Below, in pieces: positions 6,542 through 19,500 of a stretch of DNA of 64,000 bases. The stretch is from Trichomonas vaginalis G3. Its lineage: Eukaryota > Parabasalia > Trichomonadida > Trichomonadidae. The position numbers were made by a program, and so were the translations under genes. Under the pieces are notes generated by a model. The model made no database searches. It saw nothing but the letters and a program-made list of their open reading frames with translations, and was not told the origin of the DNA. Positions within the stretch are counted from its first letter, which is position 1. Each line of letters opens with the position of its first letter. The stretch spans positions 17,865,962 to 17,929,961 of the forward strand of contig NC_067208.1 in assembly GCF_026262505.1 (NCBI RefSeq), written 5' to 3'.

Positions 6542-6931
6542 TTAGAACATTTCTGGGTCAATGTCAATGTTCTCTTCCTCTTTAGGAGTAAACACTGGCT
6601 TAGACTCTAAAATCTTTTTACCCAACTTACCTTGAACTTCAACTATCTTAGACTCATAATATTCATAGTCGTCTGCTTTCTTTGGTTCATAAGGTATAAC
6701 AAGTTTGTATGCTTTACCTTCTTCGAGTTTTGAGAACTTTCTGTCAAAATTTTCTTTGACTGTTAACAAACCTTCTATGTCTAAGTCTTCAAAAGTTGCA
6801 CCACTTTTTCTAACAACAGCAAACTTAACTGGTGCAATGTTCCAAATTTTGTCAAATGTAGACTTTTCAAAATTGTAGAAGTAAACATTCAAATATGCGA
6901 ATGGAGCTAACTTATCTTTGACTTCTGTCAT
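6542..6931 (-). CDS. Unrecognised 129-residue protein
   Basis: This protein starts MTEVKDKLAPFAYLNVYFYN and ends in an acidic tail (EEENIDIDPEMF). Pattern and size are compatible with a small beta-rich protein, for example a single-stranded DNA-binding type, but no motif proves that. The stop codon lies in TAAA. It is codirectional with, and immediately downstream of, the D5-helicase remnant, so it may have been a replication-module gene. It looks whole. Confidence 0.55.
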   Translation of the reverse strand: MTEVKDKLAPFAYLNVYFYNFEKSTFDKIWNIAPVKFAVVRKSGATFEDLDIEGLLTVKENFDRKFSKLEEGKAYKLVIPYEPKKADDYEYYESKIVEVQGKLGKKILESKPVFTPKEEENIDIDPEMF

Positions 6932-6935
6932 GTAC

Positions 6936-7195
6936 TTATTTACTGAGATGAATTATAATGAGAGCAGTTTCATTTTTAGCACTTGGATGTTGTAAGATGT
7001 TTGCAAACCAACATAAGATATACTCATAGACTCTTTCGTTTCCATTGCATATAATTTCTTTGACATGGTCTAACCAAGCTTCTATAATATTTTCTTTCCA
7101 TTCTACTTGTTCATATTTATATCCAGTGAAGATAGAATAGAAGTTTGGAGAAGGTGTATAGAACTTTATACCTCGAACTGAAAAATCTTCTAACT
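6936..7195 (-). pseudogene. D5-like primase-helicase remnant, cut by the assembly gap
   Basis: The visible 85 codons match the segment before the P-loop of the D5-like gene in the right flank (EYILCWFANILQHPSAK against EYVLNWFAYIVQNPCGK, and YFRGYEYE-like YSIFTGYKYE). Identity is moderate, so this is a diverged relative rather than a recent duplicate. The gene runs into the N gap. It looks broken and is treated as a virus-like fossil. Confidence 0.7.
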
Positions 7196-7295
7196 NNNNN
7201 NNNNNNNNNNNNNNNNNNNNNNNNNNNNNNNNNNNNNNNNNNNNNNNNNNNNNNNNNNNNNNNNNNNNNNNNNNNNNNNNNNNNNNNNNNNNNNN
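7196..7295. other. Assembly gap of exactly 100 N
   Basis: One hundred unknown bases, a conventional placeholder length, separate the gene cluster from the satellite array. True distance and even adjacency of the two sides are therefore unproven. Confidence 0.99.
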
Positions 7296-8119
7296 CCATG
7301 TCACCAGGTTAATTAACTTCTCTTAAAATTACTGACAACATGACATTTTAGACAACAGTCCAGGAAATAAACTTCTTCGTAAATGTTTTGTCATGATTTA
7401 ATCGTAAATGTTTTGTCATGATTTCATCGTATATGTTTTGTCAAGGTTTCTTCGTATATGTTTTGTCATGATTTAATCGTATATGTTTTTGTCATGATTT
7501 AATCGTATATGTTTTGTCAAACATGAACGTAAATGTTTTGTCAAACATGAACGTAAATGTTTTGTCATGATTTAATCGTAATGAGTGTAAATGATTTCAT
7601 ATAATTGCTTACCTCGGAAAACCGAGAGAAGAGATTCCATATGAAAATCGCAAGAATTTGGCTCCTGGTTTGAAATATTATTATGTTCATAGACTTCCTC
7701 GTATATGTTTTGTAAACATGAGCGTATATGTTTTGTCATGATTTAATCGTACATGTTTTGTCAAGACTTCTTCATCGTAATGAGCGTATATGTTTTGTGA
7801 AGAATATAGCAACCGCCTGAATTCAGACGGTTGCTTTTTACAAAATTCACACAGGAAAATTCTTGAGTTTTGGTTGAAAGAATACGGTCAAGCCAAAAGT
7901 GGCTCGACCTCAAAACAAACATTTTATGAGCTTACTAAGGCATTTATGATGAATTCAAAGGTATTTGCATACATCCTGACCTCGTTCATTTTGTTGCTGA
8001 ATGGTGCTCTGTAAAAGTATGCATTTTATGTCAAAGATATTATGGACTCCATAGATAAGAAAGTTCATGAGAAGTTAGATGAAGAAGAACTCGAAGATAC
8101 AGTAGAGAATGCAAAACAT

Positions 8120-8153
8120 TTTTGACGAAGTGAAGATCTTCACTTCGTCAAAA
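8120..8153. repeat. Perfect 34-bp palindrome (first of 31 direct copies)
   Basis: TTTTGACGAAGTGAAGA is followed directly by its reverse complement, with AGATCT at the centre and no loop. It overlaps the stop codon of the KilA-N fragment. The whole KilA-N gene at 1338 has no such palindrome at the matching place. Confidence 0.95.
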
Positions 8154-8277
8154 TGTGATGCAAAAACAAGCATTTTAATGAGCTTACTAAGGCATTTATG
8201 AATGAATTCAAAGGTATTTGCATACATCCTGACCTCGTTCATTTTGTTGTTGAATTCAGCAAAAATAATGTTTAGGG
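8154..8277 (+). repeat. Reference module B (short KilA-N fragment)
   Basis: It repeats about 88 bases of module A (from CATTTTATGAGCTTACTAAG to CTCGTTCATTTTGTTG) but ends in GAATTCAGCAAAAATAATG, the same tail as the single-copy remnant at 911-1200. A and B thus form an internal direct repeat in every unit. Confidence 0.85.
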
Positions 8278-8391
8278 TAGATGGTTTTTAGGTGTCACTA
8301 CGTCACCATGAATGTCACCAGGTTAATTAACTTCTCTTAAAATTACTGACAACATGACATTTAGACAACAGTCCAGGAAATAAACTTCTTC
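8278..8391 (+). repeat. Reference module C (non-coding)
   Basis: It contains GGTGTCACTACGTCACC, TTAATTAACTTCTCTTAAAA and ACATGACATTTAGACAACAG. It is a diverged duplicate of module G. I recognise no gene in it. Confidence 0.8.
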
Positions 8392-8600
8392 GTAAATGTT
8401 TTGTCATGATTTAATCGTAAATGTTTTGTCATGATTTCATCGTATATGTTTTTGTCAGGTTTCTTCGTATATGTTTTGTCATGATTTAATCGTATATGTT
8501 TTTGTCATGATTTAATCGTATATGTTTTGTCAAACATGAACGTAAATGTTTTGTCAAACATGAACGTAAATGTTTTGTCATGATTTAATCGTAATGAGTG
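8392..8600 (+). repeat. Reference cluster of 25-bp iteron-like repeats
   Basis: The unit has a constant half, CGTAWATGTTTTGTCA, and a variable half that is TGATTTAAT, TGATTTCAT, AGACTTCTT, AGGTTTCTT or AACATGAA (one base shorter). Copies are head to tail without spacers. Every large unit has two or more such clusters, so several hundred copies exist in the window by eye. ATGTTT-TGTC-AAACAT versions can fold into a small hairpin. Confidence 0.9.
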
Positions 8601-8710
8601 TAAATGATTTCATATAATTGCTTACCTCGGAAAACCGAGAGAAGAGATTCCATATGAAAATCGCAAGAATTTGGCTCCTGGTTTGAAATATTATTATGTT
8701 CATAGACTTC
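8601..8710 (+). repeat. Reference module E (KilA-N fragment 2)
   Basis: It carries the CTCGGAAAACCGAGAGAAGA to ATGTTCATAGACTTC segment found once in the left flank at 3408-3554. It starts with TAAATGATTTCATATAATTG and runs straight into 25-bp repeats on both sides. In the + frame it reads EIPYENRKNLAPGLKYYYVH, a KilA-N piece. Confidence 0.85.
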
Positions 8711-8811
8711 ATCGTATATGTTTTGTCAAACATGAGCGTATATGTTTTGTCATGATTTAATCGTACATGTTTTGTCAAGATTTTCATCGTAATGAGCGTA
8801 TATGTTTTTGA

Positions 8812-9134
8812 AGAATATAGCAACCGCTGAATTCAGACGGTTGCTTTTTATACAAAATTCACACAGGAAAATTCTTGAGTTTTGGTTGAAAGAATACGGT
8901 CAAGCCAAAAGTGGCTCGACCTCAAAACAAACATTTTATGAGCTTACTAAGGCATTTATGAATGAATTCAAAGGTATTTGCATACATCCTGACCTCGTTC
9001 ATTTTGTTGCTGAATGGTGCTCTGTAAAGTATGCATTTTATGTCAAAGATATTATGGACTCCATAGATAAGAAAGTTCATGAGAAGTTAGATGAAGAAGA
9101 ACTCGAAGATACAGTAGAGAATGCAAAACATTTT
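8812..9134 (+). repeat. Reference module A (KilA-N fragment 1 plus palindrome)
   Basis: It encodes the C-terminal half of a KilA-N domain (LEFWLKEYG, STSKQTFYELTKAF, IHPDLVHFVAEWCSVKYAFY, DIMDSIDKKVHEKLDEEELE), ending at a TGA that opens the 34-bp palindrome. It lacks the N-terminal half and has no ATG before MNEFKG. About 98 codons stay open in many copies because the copies are so alike, not because a gene is evident. It is a fossil fragment. Confidence 0.85.
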
Positions 9135-10311
9135 TGACGAAGTGAAGATCTTCACTTCGTCAAAATGTGATGCAAAAACAAGCATTTTATGAGCTTACTA
9201 AGGCATTTATGAATGAATTCAAAGGTATTTGCATACATCCTGACCTCGTTCATTTTGTTGTTGAATTCAGCAAAAATAATGTTTAGGGTAGATGGTTTTT
9301 AGGTGTCACTACGTCACCATGTCACCAGGTTAATTAACTTCTCTTAAAATTACTGACAACATGACATTTAGACAACAGTCCAGGAAATAAACTTCTTCGT
9401 AAATGTTTTGTCATGATTTAATCGTAAATGTTTTGTCATGATTTCATCGTATATGTTTTGTCAAGGTTTCTTCGTATATGTTTTGTCATGATTTAATCGT
9501 ATATGTTTTTGTCATGATTTAATCGTATATGTTTTGTCAAACATGAACGTAAATGTTTTGTCAAACATGAACGTAAATGTTTTGTCATGATTTAATCGTA
9601 ATGAGTGTAAATGATTTCATATAATTGCTTACCTCGGAAAACCGAGAGAAGAGATTCCATATGAAAATCGCAAGAATTTGGCTCCTGGTTTGAAATATTA
9701 TTATGTTCATAGACTTCATCGTATATGTTTTGTCAAACATGAGCGTATATGTTTTGTCATGATTTCATCGTACATGTTTTGTCATGATTTCATCGTATAT
9801 GCTTTGTCATGATGATTTCATCGAAACTAAACGTATATGTTTTGTCATGATTTAATCGTAAATGTTTTGTCATGATTTCATCGTATATGTTTTGTCAAGG
9901 TTTCTTCGTATATGTTTTGTCATGATTTAATCGTATATGTTTTTGTCATGATTTAATCGTATATGTTTTGTCAAACATGAACGTAAATGTTTTGTCAAAC
10001 ATGAACGTAAATGTTTTGTCATGATTTAATCGTAATGAGTGTAAATGATTTCATATAATTGCTTACCTCGGAAAACCGAGAGAAGAGATTCCATATGAAA
10101 ATCGCAAGAATTTGGCTCCTGGTTTGAAATATTATTATGTTCATAGACTTCATCGTATATGTTTTGTCAAACATGAGCGTATATGTTTTGTCATGATTTC
10201 ATCGTACATGTTTTGTCATGATTTCATCGTATATGCTTTGTCATGATGATTTCATCGAAACTAAACGTATATGTTTTGTCATGATTTCATCGTACATGTT
10301 TTGTCAAGATT

Positions 10312-10510
10312 TCATCGTAATGAGTGTAAATGAACCAAAAATAATGTTTACGTTCATGTTTGACAACACAGCAGGGGAAGGCATTTATGAATTATTTTCG
10401 AAGAACTGAAGGTGTCACTATGTCACCATGTGTCACTCGGTTAATTAACTTCTCTGAAAAAATGAGACAACATGACATTTTGACAACAACACAGGAAATA
10501 AATGTTTACG
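10312..10510 (+). repeat. Reference module G (first of 21 copies)
   Basis: It starts TAAATGAACCAAAAATAATG, contains AACACAGCAGGGGAAGG, GGTGTCACTATGTCACC and TGAGACAACATGACATTTTG, and ends CAGGAAATAAATGTTTACG before the 25-bp repeats resume. Other copies lie near 13.5, 16.9, 19.0, 22.2, 24.3, 27.1, 30.1, 33.6, 35.7, 38.7, 41.1, 42.6, 44.1, 45.6, 47.0, 47.8, 49.2, 50.7, 52.2 and 53.7 kb. Short open frames across it (60-65 codons) are probably chance. Confidence 0.85.
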
Positions 10511-13500
10511 TATATGTTTTGTCAAGATTCTTCGTATATGTTTTGTCATGATTTAATCGTATATGTTTTGTCATGATTTAATCGTATATGTTTTGTCATG
10601 ACTTCTTCGTAATGAACGTATATGTTTTGTCAAGACTTCTTCGTATATGTTTTGTCATGATTTAATCGTATATGTTTTGTCATGATTTAATCGTACATGT
10701 TTTGTCAAGACTTCTTCATCGTAATGAGCGTATATGTTTTGTGAAAGAATATAGCAACCGCCTGAATTCAGACGGTTGCTTTTTATACAAAATTCACACA
10801 GGAAAATTCTTGAGTTTTGGTTGAAAGAATACGGTCAAGCCAAAAGTGGCTCGACCTCAAAACAAACATTTTATGAGCTTACTAAGGCATTTATGAATGA
10901 ATTCAAAGGTATTTGCATACATCCTGACCTCGTTCATTTTGTTGCTGAATGGTGCTCTGTAAAGTATGCATTTTATGTCAAAGATATTATGGACTCCATA
11001 GATAAGAAAGTTCATGAGAAGTTAGATGAAGAAGAACTCGAAGATACAGTAGAGAATGCAAAAACATTTTTGACGAAGTGAAGATCTTCACTTCGTCAAA
11101 ATGTGATGCAAAAACAAGCATTTTATGAGCTTACTAAGGCATTTATGAATGAATTCAAAGGTATTTGCATACATCCTGACCTCGTTCATTTTGTTGTTGA
11201 ATTCAGCAAAAATAATGTTTAGGGTAGATGGTTTTTAGGTGTCACTACGTCACCATGTCACCAGGTTAATTAACTTCTCTTAAAATTACTGACAACATGA
11301 CATTTAGACAACAGTCCAGGAAATAAACTTCTTCGTAAATGTTTTGTCATGATTTAATCGTAAATGTTTTGTCATGATTTCATCGTATATGTTTTGTCAG
11401 GTTTCTTCGTATATGTTTTGTCATGATTTAATCGTATATGTTTTTGTCATGATTTAATCGTATATGTTTTGTCAAACATGAACGTAAATGTTTTGTCAAA
11501 CATGAACGTAAATGTTTTGTCATGATTTAATCGTAATGAGTGTAAATGATTTCATATAATTGCTTACCTCGGAAAACCGAGAGAAGAGATTCCATATGAA
11601 AATCGCAAGAATTTGGCTCCTGGTTTGAAATATTATTATGTTCATAGACTTCATCGTATATGTTTTGTCAAACATGAGCGTATATGTTTTGTCATGATTT
11701 CATCGTATATGTTTTTGTCATGATTTAATCGTATATGTTTTGTCAAACATGAACGTAAATGTTTTGTCAAACATGAACGTAAATGTTTTGTCATGATTTA
11801 ATCGTAATGAGTGTAAATGATTTCATATAATTGCTTACCTCGGAAAACCGAGAGAAGATTCCATATGAAAATCGCAAGAATTTGGCTCCTGGTTTGAAAT
11901 ATTATTATGTTCATAGACTTCATCGTATATGTTTTGTCAAACATGAGCGTATATGTTTTGTCATGATTTAATCGTACATGTTTTGTCAAGACTTCTTCAT
12001 CGTAATGAGCGTATATGTTTTGTGAAGAATATAGCAACCGCCTGAATTCAGACGGTTGCTTTTATACAAAATTCACACAGGAAAATTCTTGAGTTTGGTT
12101 GAAAGAATACGGTCAAGCCAAAAGTGGCTCGACCTCAAAAACAAACATTTTATGAGCTTACTAAGGCATTTATGAATGAATTCAAAGGTATTTGCATACA
12201 TCCTGACCTCGTTCATTTTGTTGCTGAATGGTGCTCTGTAAAGTATGCATTTTATGTCAAAGATATTATGGACTCCATAGATAAGAAAGTTCATGAGAAG
12301 TTAGATGAAGAAGAACTCGAAGATACAGTAGAGAATGCAAAACATTTTTGACGAAGTGAAGATCTTCACTTCGTCAAAATGTGATGCAAAAACAGCATTT
12401 TATGAGCTTACTAAGGCATTTATGAATGAATTCAAAGGTATTTGCATACATCCTGACTCGTTCATTTTGTTGTTGAATTCAGCAAAAATAATGTTTAGGG
12501 TAGATGGTTTTTAGGTGTCACTACGTCACCATGTCACCAGGTTAATTAACTTCTCTTAAAATTACTGACAACATGACATTTAGACAACAGTCCAGGAAAT
12601 AAACTTCTTCGTAAATGTTTTGTCATGATTTAATCGTAAATGTTTTGTCATGATTTCATCGTATATGTTTTGTCAAGGTTTCTTCGTATATGTTTTGTCA
12701 TGATTTAATCGTATATGTTTTTGTCATGATTTAATCGTATATGTTTGTCAAACATGAAACGTAAATGTTTTGTCAAACATGAACGTAAATGTTTGTCATG
12801 ATTTAATCGTAATGAGTGTAAATGATTTCATATAATTGCTTACCTCGGAAAACCGAGAGAAGAGATTCCATATGAAAATCGCAAGAATTTGGCTCCTGGT
12901 TTGAAATATTATTATGTTCATAGACTTCATCGTATATGTTTGTCAAACATGAGCGTATATGTTTTGTCATGATTTCATCGTACATGTTTTGTCATGATTT
13001 CATCGTATATGCTTTGTCATGATGATTTCATCGAAACTAAACGTATATGTTTTGTCATGATTTAATCGTAAATGTTTTGTCATGATTTCATCGTATATGT
13101 TTGTCAAGGTTTCTTCGTATATGTTTTGTCATGATTTAATCGTATATGTTTTGTCATGATTTAATCGTATATGTTTTGTCAAAATGAACGTAAATGTTTT
13201 GTCATGATTTAATCGTAATGAGTGTAAATGATTTCATATAATTGCTTACCTCGGAAAACCGAGAGAAGAGATTCCATATGAAAATCGCAAGAATTTGGCT
13301 CCTGGTTTGAAATATTATTATGTTCATAGACTTCATCGTATATGTTTGTCAAACATGAGCGTATATGTTTTGTCATGATTTCATCGTACATGTTTTGTCA
13401 TGATTTCATCGTATATGCTTGTCATGATGATTTCATCGAAACTAAACGTATATGTTTTGTCATGATTTCATCGTACATGTTTTGTCAAGATTTCATCGTA

Positions 13501-16500
13501 ATGAGTGTAAATGAACCAAAAATAATGTTTACGTTCATGTTTGACAACACAGCAGGGGAAGGCATTTATGAATTATTTTCGAAGAACTGAAGGTGTCACT
13601 ATGTCACCATGTGTCACTCGGTTAATTAACTTCTCTGAAAAAATGAGACAACATGACATTTTGACAACAACACAGGAAATAAATGTTTACGGATATGTTT
13701 GTCATGATTTAATCGTATATGTTTTCATGATTTAATCGTATATGTTTTGTCATGATTTAATCGTATATGTTTTGTCATGACTTCTTCGTAATGAACGTAT
13801 ATGTTTTGTCAAGACTTCTTCGTATATGTTTTGTCATGATTTAATCGTATATGTTTTGTCATGATTTAATCGTACATGTTTGTCAAGACTTCTTCATCGT
13901 AATGAGCGTATATGTTTTGTGAAGAATATAGCAACCGCCTGAATTCAGACGGTTGCTTTTATACAAAATTCACACAGGAAAATTCTTGAGTTTTGGTTGA
14001 AAGAATACGGTCAAGCCAAAAAGTGGCTCGACCTCAAAACAAACATTTTATGAGCTTACTAAGGCATTTATGAATGAATTCAAAGGTATTTGCATACATC
14101 CTGACCTCGTCATTTTGTTGCTGAATGGTGCTCTGTAAAGTATGCATTTTATGTCAAAGATATTATGGACTCCATAGATAAGAAAGTTCATGAGAAGTTA
14201 GATGAAGAAGAACTCGAAGATACAGTAGAGAATGCAAAACATTTTTGACGAAGTGAAGATCTTCACTTCGTCAAAATGTGATGCAAAAACAAGCATTTTA
14301 TGAGCTTACTAAGGCATTTATGAATGAATTCAAAGGTATTTGCATACATCCTGACCTCGTTCATTTTGTTGTTGAATTCAGCAAAAATAATGTTTAGGGT
14401 AGATGGTTTTTAGGTGTCACTACGTCACCATGTCACCAGGTTAATTAACTTCTCTTAAAATTACTGACAACATGACATTTAGACAACAGTCCAGGAAATA
14501 AACTTCTTCGTAAATGTTTTGTCATGATTTAATCGTAAATGTTTTGTCATGATTTCATCGTATATGTTTTGTCAAGGTTTCTTCGTATATGTTTTGTCAT
14601 GATTTAATCGTATATGTTTTTGTCATGATTTAATCGTATATGTTTTGTCAAACATGAACGTAATGTTTTGTCAAACATGAACGTAAATGTTTTGTCATGA
14701 TTTAATCGTAATGAGTGTAAATGATTTCATATAATTGCTTACCTCGGAAACCGAGAGAAGAGATTCCATATGAAAATCGCAAGAATTTGGCTCCTGGTTT
14801 GAAATATTATTATGTTCATAGACTTCATCGTATATGTTTTGTCAAACATGAGCGTATATGTTTTGTCATGATTTAATCGTACATGTTTTGTCATGATTTC
14901 ATCGTATATGCTTTGTCATGATGATTTCATCGAAACTAAACGTATATGTTTTGTCATGATTTAATCGTAAATGTTTTGTCATGATTTCATCGTATATGTT
15001 TTGTCAGGTTCTTCGTATATGTTTTGTCATGATTTAATCGTATATGTTTTTGTCATGATTTAATCGTATATGTTTTGTCAAACATGAACGTAAATGTTTT
15101 GTCAAACATGAACGTAAATGTTTTGTCATGATTTAATCGTAATGAGTGTAAATGATTTCATATAATTGCTTACCTCGGAAAACCGAGAGAAGAGATTCCA
15201 TATGAAAATCGCAAGAATTTGGCTCCTGGTTTGAAATATTATTATGTTCATAGACTTCATCGTATATGTTTGTCAAACATGAGCGTATATGTTTTGTCAT
15301 GATTTAATCGTACATGTTTTGTCAAGACTTCTTCATCGTAATGAGCGTAATATGTTTTGTGAAGAATATAGCAACCGCCTGAATTCAGACGGTTGCTTTT
15401 TATACAAAATTCACACAGGAAAATTCTTGAGTTTTGTTGAAAGAATACGGTCAAGCCAAAGTGGCTCGACCTCAAAACAAACATTTTATGAGCTTACTAA
15501 GGCATTTATGAATGAATTCAAAGTATTTGCATACATCCTGACCTCGTTCATTTTGTTGCTGAATGGTGCTCTGTAAAGTATGCATTTTATGTCAAAGATA
15601 TTATGGACTCCATAGATAAGAAAGTTCATGAGAAGTTAGATGAAGAAGAACTCGAAGATACAGTGAGAATCAAAACATTTTTGACGAAGTGAAGATCTTC
15701 ACTTCGTCAAAATGTGATGCAAAAACAAGCATTTTATGAGCTTACTAAGCATTTATGAATGAATTCAAAGGTATTTGCATACATCCTGACCTCGTTCATT
15801 TTGTTGTTGAATCAGCAAAAATAATGTTTAGGGTAGATGGTTTTTAGGTGTCACTACGTCACCATGTCACCAGGTAATTAACTTCTCTTAAAATTACTGA
15901 CAACATGACATTTAGACAACAGTCCAGGAAATAAACTTCTTCGTAAATGTTTTGTCATGATTTAATCGTAAATGTTTTGTCATGATTTCATCGTATATGT
16001 TTGTCAAGGTTTCTTCGTATATGTTTTTGTCATGATTTAATCGTATATGTTTTGTCATGATTTAATCGTATATGTTTTGTCAAACATGAACGTAAATGTT
16101 TTGTCAAACATGAACGTAAATGTTTTGTCATGATTTAATCGTAATGAGTGTAAATGATTTCATATAATTGCTTACCTCGGAAAACGAGAGAAGAGATTCC
16201 ATATGAAAATCGCAAGAATTTGGCTCCTGGTTTGAAATATTATTATGTTCATAGACTTCATCGTATATGTTTTGTCAAACATGAGCGTATATGTTTTGTC
16301 ATGATTTCATCGTACATGTTTTGTCATGATTTCATCGTATATGCTTTGTCATGATGATTTCATCGAAAACTAAACGTATATGTTTTGTCATGATTTCATC
16401 GTAAATGTTTTGTCATGATTTCATCGTATATGTTTTGTCAAGGTTTCTTCGTATATGTTTTGTCATGATTTAATCGTATATGTTTTTGTCATGATTTAAT

Positions 16501-19500
16501 CGTATATGTTTTGTCAAACATGAACGTAAATGTTTTGTCAAACATGAACGTAAATGTTTTGTCATGATTTAATCGTAATGAGTGTAAATGATTTCATATA
16601 ATTGCTTACCTCGGAAACCGAGAGAAGAGATTCCATATGAAAATCGCAAGAATTTGGCTCCTGGTTTGAAATATTATTATGTTCATAGACTTCATCGTAT
16701 ATGTTTTGTCAAACATGAGCGTATATGTTTTGTCATGATTTCATCGTACATGTTTGTCATGATTTCATCGTATATGCTTTGTCATGATGATTTCATCGAA
16801 ACTAAACGTATATGTTTTGTCATGATTTCATCGTACATGTTTTGTCAAGATTTCATCGTAATGAGTGTAAATGAACCAAAAATAATGTTTACGTTCATGT
16901 TTGACAACACAGCAGGGGAAGGCATTTATGAATATTTTCGAAGAACTGAAGGTGTCACTATGTCACCATGTGTCACTCGGTTAATTAACTTCTCTGAAAA
17001 AATGAGACAACATGACATTTTGACAACAACACAGGAAATAAATGTTTACGTATATGTTTTGTCATGATTTAATCGTAATGTTTTGTCATGATTTAATCGT
17101 ATATGTTTTGTCATGATTTTCGTAATGAACGTATATTTTGTCAAGACTTCTTCGTATATGTTTTGTCATGATTTAATCGTATATGTTTTGTCAAACATGA
17201 ACGTAAATGTTTTGTCAAACATGAACGTAAATGTTTTGTCATGATTTAATCGTAATGAGTGTAAATGATTTCATATAATTGCTTACCTCGGAAAACCGAG
17301 AGAAGAGATTCCATATGAAAATCGCAAGAATTTGGCTCCTGGTTTGAAATATTATTATGTTCATAGACTTCATCGTATATGTTTTGTCAAACATGAGCGT
17401 ATATGTTTTGTCATGATTTAATCGTACATGTTTTGTCAAGACTTCTTCATCGTAATGAGCGTATATGTTTTGTGAAGAATATAGCAACCGCCTGAATTCA
17501 GACGGTTGCTTTTTATACAAAATTCACACAGGAAAATTCTTGAGTTTTGGTTGAAAGAATACGGTCAAGCCAAAAGTGGCTCGACCTCAAAACAAACATT
17601 TTATGAGCTTACTAAGGCATTTATGAATGAATTCAAAGGTATTTGCATACATCCTGACCTCGTTCATTTTGTTGCTGAATGGTGCTCTGTAAAGTATGCA
17701 TTTTATGTCAAAGATATTATGGACTCCATAGATAAGAAAGTTCATGAGAAGTTAGATGAAGAAGAACTCGAAGATACAGTAGAGAATGCAAAACATTTTT
17801 GACGAAGTGAAGATCTTCACTTCGTCAAAATGTGATGCAAAAACAAGCATTTTATGAGCTTACTAAGGCATTTATGAATGAATTCAAAGGTATTTGCATA
17901 CATCCTGACCTCGTTCATTTTGTTGTTGAATTCAGCAAAAAATAATGTTTAGGGTAGATGGTTTTTAGGTGTCACTACGTCACCATGTCACCAGGTTAAT
18001 TAACTTCTCTTAAAATTACTGACAACATGACATTTAGACAACAGTCCAGGAAATAAACTTCTTCGTAAATGTTTTGTCATGATTTAATCGTAAATGTTTT
18101 GTCATGATTTCATCGTATATGTTTTGTCAAGGTTTCTTCGTATATGTTTTGTCATGATTTAATCGTATATGTTTTTGTCATGATTTAATCGTATATGTTT
18201 TGTCAAACATGAACGTAAATGTTTTGTCAAACATGAACGTAAATGTTTTGTCATGATTTAATCGTAATGAGTGTAAATGATTTCATATAATTGCTTACCT
18301 CGGAAAACCGAGAGAAGAGATTCCATATGAAAATCGCAAGAATTTGGCTCCTGGTTTGAAATATTATTATGTTCATAGACTTCATCGTATATGTTTTGTC
18401 AAACATGAGCGTATATGTTTTGTCATGATTTCATCGTACATGTTTTGTCATGATTTCATCGTATATGCTTTGTCATGATGATTTCATCGAAACTAAACGT
18501 ATATGTTTTGTCATGATTTCATCGTAAATGTTTTGTCATGATTTCATCGTATATGTTTTGTCAAGGTTTCTTCGTATATGTTTTGTCATGATTTAATCGT
18601 ATATGTTTTTGTCATGATTTAATCGTATATGTTTTGTCAAACATGAACGTAAATGTTTTGTCAAACATGAACGTAAATGTTTTGTCATGATTTAATCGTA
18701 ATGAGTGTAAATGATTTCATATAATTGCTTACCTCGGAAAACCGAGAGAAGAGATTCCATATGAAAATCGCAAGAATTTGGCTCCTGGTTTGAAATATTA
18801 TTATGTTCATAGACTTCATCGTATATGTTTTGTCAAACATGAGCGTATATGTTTTGTCATGATTTCATCGTACATGTTTTGTCATGATTTCATCGTATAT
18901 GCTTTGTCATGATGATTTCATCGAAACTAAACGTATATGTTTTGTCATGATTTCATCGTACATGTTTTGTCAAGATTTCATCGTAATGAGTGTAAATGAA
19001 CCAAAATAATGTTTACGTTCATGTTTGACAACACAGCAGGGGAAGGCATTTATGAATTATTTTCGAAGAACTGAAGGTGTCACTATGTCACCATGTGTCA
19101 CTCGGTTAATTAACTTCTCTGAAAAAATGAGACAACATGACATTTTGACAAACACAGGAAATAAATGTTTACGTATATGTTTTGTCATGATTTAATCGTA
19201 TATGTTTTGTCATGATTTAATCGTATATGTTTTGTCATGACTTCTTCGTAATGAACGTATATGTTTTGTCAAGACTTCTTCGTATATGTTTTGTCATGAT
19301 TTAATCGTATATGTTTTGTCAAACATGAACGTAAATGTTTTGTCAAACATGAACGTAAATGTTTTGTCATGATTTAATCGTAATGAGTGTAAATGATTTC
19401 ATATAATTGCTTACCTCGGAAAAACCGAGAGAAGAGATTCCATATGAAAATCGCAAGAATTTGGCTCCTGGTTTGAAATATTATTATGTTCATAGACTTC

